A stretch of 30,652 bases of DNA from an uncultured Collinsella sp. (GCA_900549535.1 UROR01000010.1:1-30652); one strand, 5' to 3'. Positions 8,287 through 16,663 are shown, numbered from the stretch's first letter. Notes: a model not told the origin generated them from the sequence alone. Program-made: numbers and translations.

Positions 8287-10809
8287 TTATTTGCCTTTGG
8301 GCTTGCTGGCGTAGAACTTCTTCTTTTTAGGCTTGCCGTTGCCGGCCTGCGCGTGCGCGGGCACTGCCGCGCGAGGCTTACGGGCCTCGGGGTTGCGCAG
8401 CTCCTCGGTTCGCTCGGCAATCTCCTCGGCGCTAAAGCCGACCTCGGCCATGGCGTCCTCAATGGGCAGGCGGCGCACGATATAGCAGTGGTGCACCTTC
8501 TGGTTGCGCGCGAAGTCCTCGGGAATGGTCTGCGCCGTAATGTCCTCCAGCACGACGCCCGCGCGCGCGAGCTTGCGCGTTTCGGGGCGGAAGCCGCGCA
8601 GGTTGCAGCTGAAGATGGCATGGCCGCCCTGCGCGAGCAGGCGCGACACGCCGGCCAAAAGCTCAACATGGTCGCGCTGGACATCCCAGGTACGGCGGCC
8701 CATCTTTGACGAGTTCGAGAACGTGGGCGGGTCGACAAAGATCAGGTCCCAGCGGTTGCGCGTCTGGCGCTGGTCGCGAATCCAGGCAAGCACGTCGTCG
8801 CGCACAAAATGATGCTGCGGCCCCACAAAGCCGTTCTGGCGCATGTTGCGCTCGGCCCAGTCCAGATAGGTGTTGGAGAGGTCGACCGTCACGGTCTCCT
8901 CGACGCCGCCATCGGCCGCGTAGCAGGTGGCAGTGCCGGTGTAGGCGAACAGGTTGAGGAAGCGGCGCGCCTGTTTGGCGTGCTCGCGCACTAGGTTGCG
9001 GGTGACGCGGTGATCCAGGAAGATGCCCACATCCAGATAGTCGTCAAAGTTGACGGCAAAGGTGAGGCCGCCCTCTTCGATGAGCGGCAGACGACGGCGT
9101 GCGATATTGGCACGCTCGCCCGATGCGCCCTTGCCGGCGCCCTGCTTGCCGTACTGCGAGCCGCCGCGCGAACGCATGCGGGCCTTGGCGTGCACATGCT
9201 CGGCCGGAACATCCAGGATGCGCGGCGCGATGGCCAAGATGTCGAGCATACGGGCCTGGGCCAGTGCGGGGTCGATGGTCTTGGGCGCGGCGTATTCGGC
9301 GATGACGAGCCAGCGGCCCGGCGTCTGCGGGCAACCCTCGTACAGGTCGATGGCAGCGGAGTAGTCGGGCAGGTCGGCATCGTAGACGCGGTAGCAGCTC
9401 ACGCCCTCGCGCTTTGCCCACTTTCGACGCAGACGGGCGTTCTTGCGCAGGCGGTTGGCGAACTGCTCGGACTCCGGGATGAGCACGGGCAGCGGCTTGC
9501 CGTCGCCCAGGTCGAGCGTGGCGGTAGGTTCGGGCATGAGGGTGTCGGCGGCTTCGCCTTCGACGTCCGTGGACTGTTCCTCGGCGTTTATGCTGGTCGC
9601 AGCCTCGAATGCCGCGGCGGCGTGGTCGAGCGAGTGCCAAACCTCAAGAGCCGCCTCCTCGTTATTGGGCATGACGGCGATGGAGCGCGCGGGCTCGGCA
9701 TGGAGCGCGCGGGCCATAAGGCCATCGCGGGTGAGCGCAGCGACCGGCGCCGCGGAAAGCTCGGGCGCGCGGCGCAGCTCGCCGACCAGCGTCATGGCGT
9801 CGTGCATGAGCGAAAGCGGGGTCTCGGTGGTGTCTGCGACCACGGCGGCACCGGCGACGGCGCCCGCATGGTCCAGCACGGTGGCGGGCTTGGCGGCGCA
9901 AAAGTCGACAAAACGCTTGTAGCCAGCGCTCTTGACCATGCGCTCGGCGGTCTTGCGAGCGGCGGGGTCGATGTCTGCGGCCACGATGCGCGCCTGGCGT
10001 TCGCGCGCTGCCGCCTCGCGCTCGCGCGCCTCGGCAAGCAGCTGCTCCCACAGAGCGGCGTTGTGCAGCTGCCAGCCCTCAAAGCCCCAGCGCTCGCGTG
10101 CGGCGCCCGGGGCGCGGTCGGTCAGAATGTTCACGGCTTCCAGCAGCAGGCCGCCGCCGGCGCACGAGGCATCGATCAGCGTGGGAAGGGCTTCATTTTC
10201 GTAATCGTCGGCCGTCAGCTCGCGCTCGCATAGCGCGGTCCAGCCGACCTGCGCCAGCACCAGGGCGGCGTAGTCGGGGCGCAGCACGTGCGCGCCCTCG
10301 CCGGCGCGGGTCGCTGCGGGCGGCAGGCGTTTGAACAGCGGGTCGCCCGAAAGGTCTAGGCTTATGCTCGCGCGGCGCTGGCGCAGCGAAAGCAGTAGGT
10401 GAACATCGGGGTCGGCGGCATCGACATCGGCGCGACGGCCCGTGGTCTCGGCCAGGCGGTCGCACAGCGCGTCTTTGGCGCGCAGGGCCGAGAAACGCGT
10501 GTTGCGCAGCTGCTCGGTCACGCCGCGGGCGGTGATGGCAATGGTGGCGCCGGGGCGGACGATGTTCTCCCAGGCGATGTCGTAAACGCTATCGTACAGC
10601 TCGTCGGCGTCCTGCGCCTCAAAGCGCCCGAGCACCGCAAACACGCGGCTCGCCAGACGCGACCACAGACAGGCGCGGTAGCCTTCTTCGAGCTCGCCCT
10701 CAAACGTGGCGCGGCCCTTCAGCCGGCGAACATGCGAAAGCCCGAGGCGTTTAAGCTCATCGGCGAGTGCGGACTCAAAGCCCTCGGGGCAGCTTGCATA
10801 AAATTCCAT
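8287..10809 (-). CDS. rlmKL: Bifunctional 23S rRNA methyltransferase RlmKL, with degenerate RlmL motif
   Basis: An 840-residue relative of E. coli RlmKL (702 residues), which makes m2G2445 (RlmL half) and m7G2069 (RlmK half) in 23S rRNA. The N-terminus aligns with the THUMP region (LYDSVYDIAWENI, LDLSGDPLFKR). The RlmK half is intact: NRLRKNARLRRKWAKREG, LDHRVTRNLV, LFAYTGTATCYAADGG and the catalytic DPPTFSNS at 693-700. In the RlmL half, the usual DPMCGSGT is DASCAGGG (213-220) and the NPPYG catalytic motif is replaced by DTTETP near 326-331. An extra Ala/Glu-rich linker (about 335-470) explains the greater length, and the C-terminal tail is Lys-rich. ATG 10809 is preceded by GAGAGG; reading upstream of it would run antisense through the HAD gene. 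Confidence 0.88.
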   Translation of the reverse strand: MEFYASCPEGFESALADELKRLGLSHVRRLKGRATFEGELEEGYRACLWSRLASRVFAVLGRFEAQDADELYDSVYDIAWENIVRPGATIAITARGVTEQLRNTRFSALRAKDALCDRLAETTGRRADVDAADPDVHLLLSLRQRRASISLDLSGDPLFKRLPPAATRAGEGAHVLRPDYAALVLAQVGWTALCERELTADDYENEALPTLIDASCAGGGLLLEAVNILTDRAPGAARERWGFEGWQLHNAALWEQLLAEAREREAAARERQARIVAADIDPAARKTAERMVKSAGYKRFVDFCAAKPATVLDHAGAVAGAAVVADTTETPLSLMHDAMTLVGELRRAPELSAAPVAALTRDGLMARALHAEPARSIAVMPNNEEAALEVWHSLDHAAAAFEAATSINAEEQSTDVEGEAADTLMPEPTATLDLGDGKPLPVLIPESEQFANRLRKNARLRRKWAKREGVSCYRVYDADLPDYSAAIDLYEGCPQTPGRWLVIAEYAAPKTIDPALAQARMLDILAIAPRILDVPAEHVHAKARMRSRGGSQYGKQGAGKGASGERANIARRRLPLIEEGGLTFAVNFDDYLDVGIFLDHRVTRNLVREHAKQARRFLNLFAYTGTATCYAADGGVEETVTVDLSNTYLDWAERNMRQNGFVGPQHHFVRDDVLAWIRDQRQTRNRWDLIFVDPPTFSNSSKMGRRTWDVQRDHVELLAGVSRLLAQGGHAIFSCNLRGFRPETRKLARAGVVLEDITAQTIPEDFARNQKVHHCYIVRRLPIEDAMAEVGFSAEEIAERTEELRNPEARKPRAAVPAHAQAGNGKPKKKKFYASKPKGK

Positions 10810-10836
10810 GGGTGACCTCTCTGGTTGCGTCGCTCC

Positions 10837-10846
10837 ATTATATGAT
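10837..10846. promoter_or_regulatory. Overlapping divergent -10 boxes (rlmKL / HAD gene)
   Basis: In the 75-bp divergent gap, TATAAT lies on the minus strand (10842-10837) and TATGAT on the plus strand (10841-10846), inside a near-palindrome TCCATTATATGATGGA. The -35 elements are weak on both strands. Overlapping boxes would make the two genes compete for polymerase. Low-to-moderate confidence. Confidence 0.35.
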
Positions 10847-10884
10847 GGATGCTCCGTTTGCCCTCGCCCTCGAAAGGAACCCAT

Positions 10885-11712
10885 ATGATTGATGCGTGCC
10901 CCGATTCTGCCGTGCTCTTTTTTGACGTGGACGGCACGCTGACGTCGTTCGATCCCGACAACATGACCGACAAGGACTTTTCGGCGGTTCGCCCCTCGCA
11001 GGCGGTGATCGAGGCGTTTCATCGCCTGCGCAATGCGGGTCACCAGGCATTTATCTGCACGGGTCGTCCCTTGTGGCTGATTGCCGATGGTCTGCGTGCT
11101 TTGGAGCCTGCGGGTGTCGTTGCCATGGCGGGAGCGACACTCGAGGTCGAGGGCCGCGTGGTACACGAGGACTGCTTTGACGAGGACATTGTCGAGGAGC
11201 TTGCACGCCGTATGGCCGCGGCAGGGATTGAGGCCTTTTTCGAGACCAACGTGGCTACTTTTGCCTTGGAACCCGCGGGCGTTGAGCAGTCGTCTCTGAT
11301 CGGCACTTCTGTGGTGCACAGCGCCGAGGAAATGCGCGTCGACGGCAGTCTGCGCGTGGGCAAGGTATGCCTCAATGTGCCCAGTTTGGCTCGCGTAGCC
11401 AACGATGACGGCTTTATCGATCGCGAGTTTGAGCTGTGCAACACCGGTGGCCAGAATCGCGAGCTGAGCCCCAAGGGCATCGACAAGGGCGTGGGCGTGG
11501 CGCGAGCGCTGGAATACCTGGGTCGCACCGGCAACGCGCGCACCTTTGGCTTTGGTGATTCCGGCAACGACCTGGGCATGCTCGCTGCGGTCGAGACGGC
11601 TGTCGCCATGGGCAACGCCATGCCTGAGGTCAAGGCGGTCGCCGACTACGTGACCGACGATGTCGCACACGACGGCACCGTCACAGCGATGCAGCATTTC
11701 GGCCTCATCTAA
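10885..11712 (+). CDS. HAD-superfamily phosphatase (Cof / type IIB)
   Basis: A 275-residue cytosolic HAD hydrolase that probably dephosphorylates a small metabolite. Motif I is FFDVDGTLTS (nucleophile D14, acid/base D16), motif II FICTGR, motif III Lys within LSPKGIDKGVG and motif IV GFGDSGNDLGML. The long insert between motifs II and III is the C2 cap of the Cof-like IIB subclass. The start is ATG 10885 with AAAGGAA nine bases upstream; an in-frame ATG 36 bases earlier lies in the promoter region and lacks a ribosome site. It is divergent from rlmKL, and the aldolase gene follows 193 bp downstream. The specific substrate is unknown; sugar phosphates and phosphorylated cofactors are common for this family. 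Confidence 0.9.
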   Translation: MIDACPDSAVLFFDVDGTLTSFDPDNMTDKDFSAVRPSQAVIEAFHRLRNAGHQAFICTGRPLWLIADGLRALEPAGVVAMAGATLEVEGRVVHEDCFDEDIVEELARRMAAAGIEAFFETNVATFALEPAGVEQSSLIGTSVVHSAEEMRVDGSLRVGKVCLNVPSLARVANDDGFIDREFELCNTGGQNRELSPKGIDKGVGVARALEYLGRTGNARTFGFGDSGNDLGMLAAVETAVAMGNAMPEVKAVADYVTDDVAHDGTVTAMQHFGLI

Positions 11713-11905
11713 TGAATCCCGCGTTCTGACGTTTGCTCAAACTGCGACTCTTCGCTTTTGCATGCTCAATCGATTTATCAATCCAAACACTGAGGTGTTT
11801 ATACCGTTCGCCGAGAAGATAAAAAACCGCAGCTCACGCCTTGATAAACGTAGGTAAAGTGTTTAGCAGTTTAACGCCCATGTGCAAGCGAAAGGAATCA
11901 GACAG

Positions 11906-12610
11906 ATGGCAATCAAGGTGTTCGCTGACGGTGCAAACCTCGAGGGCATGCTCGACATGTACGAGAACGGCAACGTTCAGGGCTTCACGACCAATCCGTC
12001 CCTTATGAAGAAGGGCGGCGTGACGGATTACCGCGCGTTTGCCAAGGAGGTCCTGACCCACATCACCGATGTGTCCGTCTCGTTTGAGGTCTTTGCCGAT
12101 GACGTCGAGACCATGGAGGTCGAGGCGCGCGAGATCGCTACCTGGGCCGAGAACGTCTACGTCAAGATTCCGTGCGTGACCACCAAGGGCGAGTCCACCG
12201 CCGAGCTGGTGCGCAAGCTGTCGGCCGACGGCATCAAGGTCAACGTCACCACCATCTTTACGCCTAAGCAGGTTGACGAGATGGTCGAGGCCGTTGACAC
12301 CGAGACGCCGTCCATCATCTCGCTCTTTGCCGGCCGCATCGCCGACACCGGCGTCGACCCCATTCCGTTTATGACGGAGTCGGTCAAGAAGGCCGCCATC
12401 AAGCCCAACTGTGAGGTCCTGTGGGCGTCCACGCGCGAGCTCATCAACATTTACCAGGCCGAGGCCTGCGGTTGCCAGATCATCACGGTGCCCAACGGCA
12501 TCCTGGCCAAGCGCAAGAACATCGGCCGTGACCCGTACGAGGTCTCGCTCGACACCGTCCGCGGCTTTGCCAAGGATATCGCGGCGCTCGGTTTCCATAT
12601 CCTGCCGTAA
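11906..12610 (+). CDS. Transaldolase-family / fructose-6-phosphate-aldolase-like enzyme
   Basis: A 234-residue TIM-barrel class I aldolase of the small transaldolase/FSA group, acting on dihydroxyacetone- or sugar-phosphate substrates in central carbon metabolism. Visible residues: the N-terminal strand FADGAN, GFTTNPSLM at 26-34, the Schiff-base lysine K87 in VYVKIP, VNVTTIFT, LFAGRIADTG, and a late LWASTRE. Length agrees with the 215-235-residue short forms rather than the ~320-residue classical transaldolases. ATG 11906 is chosen because AAAGGAA lies 9-15 bases upstream; an in-frame ATG eight codons earlier has no ribosome site. Whether it acts as transaldolase or as F6P aldolase cannot be decided by reading. 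Its last codons are echoed in a duplicated tail at 12739. Confidence 0.88.
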   Translation: MAIKVFADGANLEGMLDMYENGNVQGFTTNPSLMKKGGVTDYRAFAKEVLTHITDVSVSFEVFADDVETMEVEAREIATWAENVYVKIPCVTTKGESTAELVRKLSADGIKVNVTTIFTPKQVDEMVEAVDTETPSIISLFAGRIADTGVDPIPFMTESVKKAAIKPNCEVLWASTRELINIYQAEACGCQIITVPNGILAKRKNIGRDPYEVSLDTVRGFAKDIAALGFHILP

Positions 12611-12640
12611 CGCGAACACTGGCTACGCCGCGGGTTGTTC

Positions 12641-12712
12641 GCCCCGGCTTTTCCTTTCCCTACCGCTCACGCGCTTCGCGGGGGTCGCGCTAGGCAAAGG
12701 AAAGGCCGGGGC
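12641..12712. repeat. Inverted repeat after the aldolase gene
   Basis: Arms GCCCCGGCTTTTCCTTT (12641-12657) and its complement at 12696-12712 match at 16 of 17 positions around a 38-base loop. It starts 30 bases after the aldolase stop. No T tract follows, so function is unclear (mRNA 3' protection or part of a mobile repeat). Confidence 0.65.
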
Positions 12713-12738
12713 TGCCGGCACGAGCTTGCCAGCAAGTT

Positions 12739-12764
12739 GGCGCTTGGCTTCCATATCCTGCCGT
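12739..12764 (+). repeat. Duplicated 3' end of the aldolase gene
   Basis: These 26 bases match 12583-12608, the last codons of the aldolase gene (encoding ALGFHILP), at 24 of 26 positions. In the copy the stop codon position reads GGG instead of TAA. It appears to be a relic of a small duplication; no open gene is supported here. Confidence 0.7.
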
Positions 12765-12790
12765 GGGCAAAGGTACCCCCGCCTGCGCCG

Positions 12791-12958
12791 TGCAAAATTG
12801 AGAGTATTCAGCAAGGTAAAGGCTTTTACCAGTTAACCGAAGCACGGAACAGCCCCCGTTTTGGCTCTGATGATGCTAAAACGGGGGCCGTTTTTGACTT
12901 TATTGCCTCTGAGGGGCGTTCGGGGCGGCGGAAATTGCAGAATACTCGCGATTTTGCA
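12791..12958. repeat. Long inverted repeat bracketing the terminator
   Basis: TGCAAAATTGAGAGTATTC (12791-12809) and the complement of GAATACTCGCGATTTTGCA (12940-12958) match at 17 of 19 positions, 130 bases apart. Inside lie a small hairpin GGTAAA/TTTACC and the terminator at 12852. With the elements at 12641 and 12739, this fills the 382-bp gap between the aldolase and tex stop codons; no protein gene is seen there. Confidence 0.6.
12852..12895 (+). terminator. Rho-independent terminator
   Basis: Arms GCCCCCGTTTTGGC (12852-12865) and GCTAAAACGGGGGC (12875-12888) pair with one G-T wobble across a 9-base loop; CG and TTTTT follow. This is the strongest terminator signal downstream of the aldolase gene, 240 bp after its stop codon. 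A short untranslated transcript could end here too. Confidence 0.8.
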
Positions 12959-12992
12959 CGTCGCGAGAGGGGGGACCCTTGCTTTAGGTGGT

Positions 12993-15140
12993 TTACTTCC
13001 CCTGCACCATGGTGAGCGAGATCTTCTTGCGGTCGCGATCGACCTTTTCCACCCACACCTTTACCGTGTCGCCGACGCGCACCACGTCGCTCGGGTGCTT
13101 GACGAAGCGGTTGGCCAGCTTGGAGATGTGCACGAGGCCGTCCTGGTGCACACCCACGTCGACGAAGGCGCCAAAGTCGACGACGTTGCGCACCGTGCCC
13201 TTGAGTTCCATGCCGGGCTCCAGGTCGTCGATGGAAAGTGCCGAGCGGCTAAAGGCCACCTCGGGCGCGTCGTCGCGCGGGTCGCGGCCGGGCTTCTTGA
13301 GCTCGTTGACAATGTCGATGAGCGTCAGGGTGCCGCAGTCCAGGTCGCTTGCCAGCGCCGAGATGCTGCCCAGGCGGCGCTCGATGTCGGGCACGCCGCC
13401 GCGGCTGAGCTCGCTTGCTTTAACGCCGGCGCGTTCCAAGACGGACGTGGCCACCTCGTAGCTTTCGGGGTGGACGCTCGTTGCGTCGAGCGGGTTCTTA
13501 CCGCCGCTAATTCGCAAAAAGCCTGCAGCGTTGAGATATGCCTTGGGTCCCAGCTTGGGGACCTTCTTGAGCTGGCGGCGATCGGTGAAGGCGCCGTTTT
13601 CCTCGCGGAAAGCCACGATGTTCTTGGCCACGCTCGGCGTGATGCCCGAAACGTATCCCAGCAGGCTCGCGCTCGCGGTGTTGACGTCGACGCCCACGCG
13701 GTTGACGACGTCCTCCACCACGTGGCCCAGGGTGCGCGAGAGCTCGGCCTGGTCAAGGTCGTGCTGGTACTGGCCCACGCCGATGGACTGGGGCGGAATC
13801 TTGACGAGCTCTGCCAGTGGGTCCTGCAGGCGGCGGCCCAGGCTCATGGCGCCGCGCACGGTGACGTCCAGGTCGGGATACTCCTGGCTCGCGAGCTCGG
13901 AGGCGGAGTACACCGACGCGCCGGCCTCGTTAACAATGGTGTATCGCAGCCCAGGCGCCTGCTCGGCAATGAACTCCGAGACGACTTCCTCGGTCTCGCG
14001 GCTGGCGGTGCCGTTGCCGATGACGATGGTGTTGACGCCGTCCTTTTTGACGAGGCGGGCGAGCTCGCGCTTGGTGCCGGCGACGTCGTGGCGCGGCTTG
14101 GTGGGGTAGACCACGCCGTGGTCGAGTAGCTTGCCGGTCTCGTCCATGACGGCGACCTTGCAGCCGGTGCGGTAGCCCGGATCGAGCGCGAGCACGCGGG
14201 CGCCGCGCACAGGGCGCGCCGAGAGCAGGCCCTCGAGATTCTTGGCAAAGACGTTGATGGCCTCGGTCTGAGCGCGAACGGTGAGTTTGGCGCGGGCCTC
14301 GCGCTCCAGCGAGGGGGCCATGAGGCGCTTGTAACCGTCAGCGATGGCGGCATCGAAGATGGGCGCGAAGACGCCCTGGCGTCGGGGCCAACGGCTGCTG
14401 AGGCGCGCTGTGGCGGCAGCGCCGTCGACGTTCACGCGCACGCGGAGCTTGCCCTCGCGCTCGCCGCGGTCGATAGCCAGCACGCGGTGGTTGGGTATAC
14501 GGCGCAGCGGCTCATCATAGTTGTAGTAGGGCTCGTAGGGAGTCTTTTCGGCGGGGTCGGTGGCCTCGACGACGATGTCGGCGGTGTTTTGCGTAAAGGC
14601 GCGCAGGTCGGCGACGTTCTCGGGGTCTTCGGCCACCGTCTCGGCCACGATGTCGGCGGCGCCGGCGAGTGCCTTCTCGGGCGTGTCGAAGCCGGCGTCC
14701 TCGTTGACGTAGGCCGCGGCGGCGTCGAGCGCGCTGCCCTTGGCCGAGGCCTGCATGATGATCATGTTGGCAAGCGGCTCCAGGCCTGCCTCGCGGGCCT
14801 TCTGTGCGCGGGTCATGCGCTTTTTGCGGTAGGGCTTGTAGAGGTCCTCGACACGCTGGAGCTGCGTGGCCTCTCGAATCTGCTGCTCGAGTTCGGGCGT
14901 GAGTTTGCCCTGGGCGTCGATGAGCAGAACGACGTCCTCTTTACGCTGCTCAAGATTGCGCAGGTAGGACAGGCGCTCGTCGAGTGCGCGCAGGGCGACG
15001 TCGTCCATGCCGCCCGTGGCTTCCTTGCGGTAGCGCGAGATAAAGGGGATGGTGTTGCCCTCGTCGATGAGCTTGACGGCCGCCTCGACGTTGGCGGCCT
15101 TAAGGTTGAGCTCGCGGGCGAGCTGGGCGATAAGATCCAT
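12993..15140 (-). CDS. tex: Tex family RNA-binding transcription accessory protein
   Basis: A 715-residue cytosolic protein of the conserved Tex/YdcI (S1 RNA-binding) family, linked to transcription and RNA or DNA handling. Domain order matches the family: N-terminal helical Tex region (NTIPFISRYRKEATGGMDD at about 29-47), the long helical stretch with EDLYKPYRKKRMTRAQKARE, a YqgF/RuvX-like nuclease-fold domain with ALDPGYRTGCK, VIGNGTASRETE and SVYSASELASQEYP, HhH helices (LLGYVSGITPSVAKNIVAFR, KVPKLGPKAYLNAAGFLRI), and a C-terminal S1 domain (about 645-715, KGTVRNVVDFGAFVDVGV, DGLVHIS). ATG 15140 has AAGGAG at normal spacing. It is a single-gene unit with its own candidate promoter. Confidence 0.95.
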   Translation of the reverse strand: MDLIAQLARELNLKAANVEAAVKLIDEGNTIPFISRYRKEATGGMDDVALRALDERLSYLRNLEQRKEDVVLLIDAQGKLTPELEQQIREATQLQRVEDLYKPYRKKRMTRAQKAREAGLEPLANMIIMQASAKGSALDAAAAYVNEDAGFDTPEKALAGAADIVAETVAEDPENVADLRAFTQNTADIVVEATDPAEKTPYEPYYNYDEPLRRIPNHRVLAIDRGEREGKLRVRVNVDGAAATARLSSRWPRRQGVFAPIFDAAIADGYKRLMAPSLEREARAKLTVRAQTEAINVFAKNLEGLLSARPVRGARVLALDPGYRTGCKVAVMDETGKLLDHGVVYPTKPRHDVAGTKRELARLVKKDGVNTIVIGNGTASRETEEVVSEFIAEQAPGLRYTIVNEAGASVYSASELASQEYPDLDVTVRGAMSLGRRLQDPLAELVKIPPQSIGVGQYQHDLDQAELSRTLGHVVEDVVNRVGVDVNTASASLLGYVSGITPSVAKNIVAFREENGAFTDRRQLKKVPKLGPKAYLNAAGFLRISGGKNPLDATSVHPESYEVATSVLERAGVKASELSRGGVPDIERRLGSISALASDLDCGTLTLIDIVNELKKPGRDPRDDAPEVAFSRSALSIDDLEPGMELKGTVRNVVDFGAFVDVGVHQDGLVHISKLANRFVKHPSDVVRVGDTVKVWVEKVDRDRKKISLTMVQGK

Positions 15141-15184
15141 GGAACTCCTTGCGTTTAAGGTGCGTTTGCAGCACAGGGCTACCA

Positions 15185-15193
15185 AGGATACCA
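15185..15193 (-). promoter_or_regulatory. Candidate extended -10 for tex
   Basis: Read on the minus strand, TGGTATCCT (15193-15185) fits an extended -10 (TGn plus a TATAAT-like box) 45-53 bases before the tex start codon. No convincing -35 was found, which is usual for extended -10 promoters. Confidence 0.4.
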
Positions 15194-15232
15194 CCTGCCA
15201 CTTCGCCCAAAAAAGACTGTTTTGGCGCGGAA

Positions 15233-15390
15233 CCACGAAAGCGGCCTATCTACTACGTTTGAACCGTGTGGGTCGACCATCCCCCGGTTTTCCGAAAATG
15301 CGCAACTCGTCTACCTGCGGTTTTTATTCCGCGAAATTTGGCATGGTTGAGGGCGATCGGTTAAACGTAGTAGATAGGCACATTTCGTGG
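15233..15390. repeat. 158-bp inverted-repeat element
   Basis: Arms of 28 bases at 15233-15260 and 15363-15390 match at 25 positions; the inner 16 bases (CCTATCTACTACGTTT and complement) are perfect. The 102-base centre contains no gene. The 421-bp gap between tex and the oxidoreductase holds this element and the hairpin at 15404; 15433-15561 shows nothing recognisable. The form fits a small non-autonomous repeat or a structured RNA. Confidence 0.7.
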
Positions 15391-15403
15391 CGAACGAACC
15401 AAG

Positions 15404-15432
15404 CTGAGGCGCAAAAAGGCCCCCCGCCTCAG
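15404..15432. repeat. Hairpin, possible terminator
   Basis: CTGAGGCG (15404-15411) pairs with CGCCTCAG (15425-15432) around a 13-base loop. AAAAA follows on the plus strand, but a T tract after the stem on the minus strand, where the neighbouring oxidoreductase is transcribed, is lacking. It may still end that transcript; weak call. Confidence 0.4.
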
Positions 15433-15561
15433 AAAAATCGTCAGCGAAGTAGCAAAATGCTCCGCGGGCAGGAGGCTGCTCGCGGGGCAAAGAAGAGGGG
15501 CTTATTTGTGGCGGACCGAGGGACTCGGCATGGGGTTTCTGCCGCGGCCGCTCTTAAGGCA

Positions 15562-16602
15562 TTACAGCTCGACGAGCTGGCCGGTCTCGGCGGCCTCCTT
15601 GATGGCGTTGAGAAGCGTGAGCGTCTTGACGTTATCGGCGGGGGTTACGACGGGCTCAACTTCGCGGCGGACGACCTTCACAAAGTGCTTGAGCTGCATC
15701 TTGTGCGGCAGCGCCGGGTCGACGGCCGGAATCTCCATCTGCAGCGGCTTGTGCCAGTTGGAGGCGCCGTCGTAGGAGAACTGATGCAGGCGGGGCAGCG
15801 AAAGGGCACCCAAGGTTCCGCCGATAAAGTAGGCGTCGGCGTCGAAGGGGCGGTACTGCGGATCCTCGCGAGCGGTGGCCTCCCAGTTCCAGGGGCTGGC
15901 GGTGGCGTCGGAGATGGTCATGCTCGCAAGCGCGCCATCGGCAAAACGGACGTTGACCACGGCGGAGTCCTCGGTCTCAAAACCGCGGGCGGCGCTGGAC
16001 TGCATGCCCTGGACGGCGACGGGCTCGCCCAGCAGGTAGCGGAGCAGGTCCACGTCGTGAACCAGGTTGACCAAGATCGGTCCGGCACCCTTCTTGCGGC
16101 GCCACTCGACATCGAAGTACTCGTCATTCTTATAGATCATGTAGTGGAAGCTCGACACGGTGAGCTTGCCCAGCTCGCCGGACTCGATGATCTCCTTGGC
16201 CTTGTTGACGAAGGGGTTGTGGCGACGGTGCTGACCCACGAGCACGGGCACGCCGGCGGTCTCGGCCTCGGCGGCGAAAGCCTGGGCATCCTCGAGGTCG
16301 TTGGAGATCGGCTTTTCGACCAGCGGCACGATGTTGCGCTTGATGGCCTCGCGGGCAACGCCCAAGTGCAGGTCGTTGGGGGTGGCGATGATGACGGCCT
16401 CGGGCTTGACCTCGTCCATCATCTGGGCGGGATCGGTAAAGAACGGCACGCCGGCAGCCTCGGCCGTGGCGCGGGCGCCCTCAAAGGCGTCGGCGATGGC
16501 GACGAGCTCGGCCTCGGGCTCCTCGGTGACAAAGCGGATGTGGTTGCGGCCCATGGCGCCGGCGCCGATGACGGCAATGCGGACGGGGTTGAGCTCAGAC
16601 AT
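15562..16602 (-). CDS. Gfo/Idh/MocA-family NAD(P)-dependent oxidoreductase
   Basis: A 346-residue cytosolic dehydrogenase of the Gfo/Idh/MocA family, which oxidises or isomerises sugars, inositols and related polyols with NAD(P). The N-terminal Rossmann fold begins with VIGAGAMGRNH (residues 10-20); ATPNDLHLG follows, then the family's catalytic-region motif VEKPIS. The C-terminal domain has the conserved HDVDLLRYLLGEP (metal-free catalytic His/Asp region). ATG 16602 has AAGGAG five bases upstream. It is the last gene of a minus-strand set SDR - MFS - this gene, separated from the transporter by a palindrome at 16633. Context suggests oxidation of an imported substrate; the substrate itself cannot be named. 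Confidence 0.92.
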   Translation of the reverse strand: MSELNPVRIAVIGAGAMGRNHIRFVTEEPEAELVAIADAFEGARATAEAAGVPFFTDPAQMMDEVKPEAVIIATPNDLHLGVAREAIKRNIVPLVEKPISNDLEDAQAFAAEAETAGVPVLVGQHRRHNPFVNKAKEIIESGELGKLTVSSFHYMIYKNDEYFDVEWRRKKGAGPILVNLVHDVDLLRYLLGEPVAVQGMQSSAARGFETEDSAVVNVRFADGALASMTISDATASPWNWEATAREDPQYRPFDADAYFIGGTLGALSLPRLHQFSYDGASNWHKPLQMEIPAVDPALPHKMQLKHFVKVVRREVEPVVTPADNVKTLTLLNAIKEAAETGQLVEL

Positions 16603-16632
16603 TTCGACTCCTTAATGCTGGTGGCTGGTGGA

Positions 16633-16663
16633 ATGTGACAAAGGGACAGTCCCTTTGTCACAT
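16633..16663. repeat. Dispersed palindrome copy 2, inside an operon
   Basis: Arms ATGTGACAAAGGGA and its complement surround a 3-base centre; all 31 bases are identical to 28788-28818. It lies between the transporter and the oxidoreductase genes, both on the minus strand. In RNA it would form a stable hairpin that could lower expression of the downstream gene or protect the upstream message. Confidence 0.85.

Noticed and set aside
10810..11697. N-terminal extension of the rlmKL frame by 296 codons
   Set aside because: It runs antisense through the whole HAD gene; the RlmKL homology starts exactly at ATG 10809, which has a ribosome site.
12861..14129. 422-codon plus-strand frame opposite tex
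   Set aside because: No recognisable domain; tex on the minus strand is complete with all family domains.
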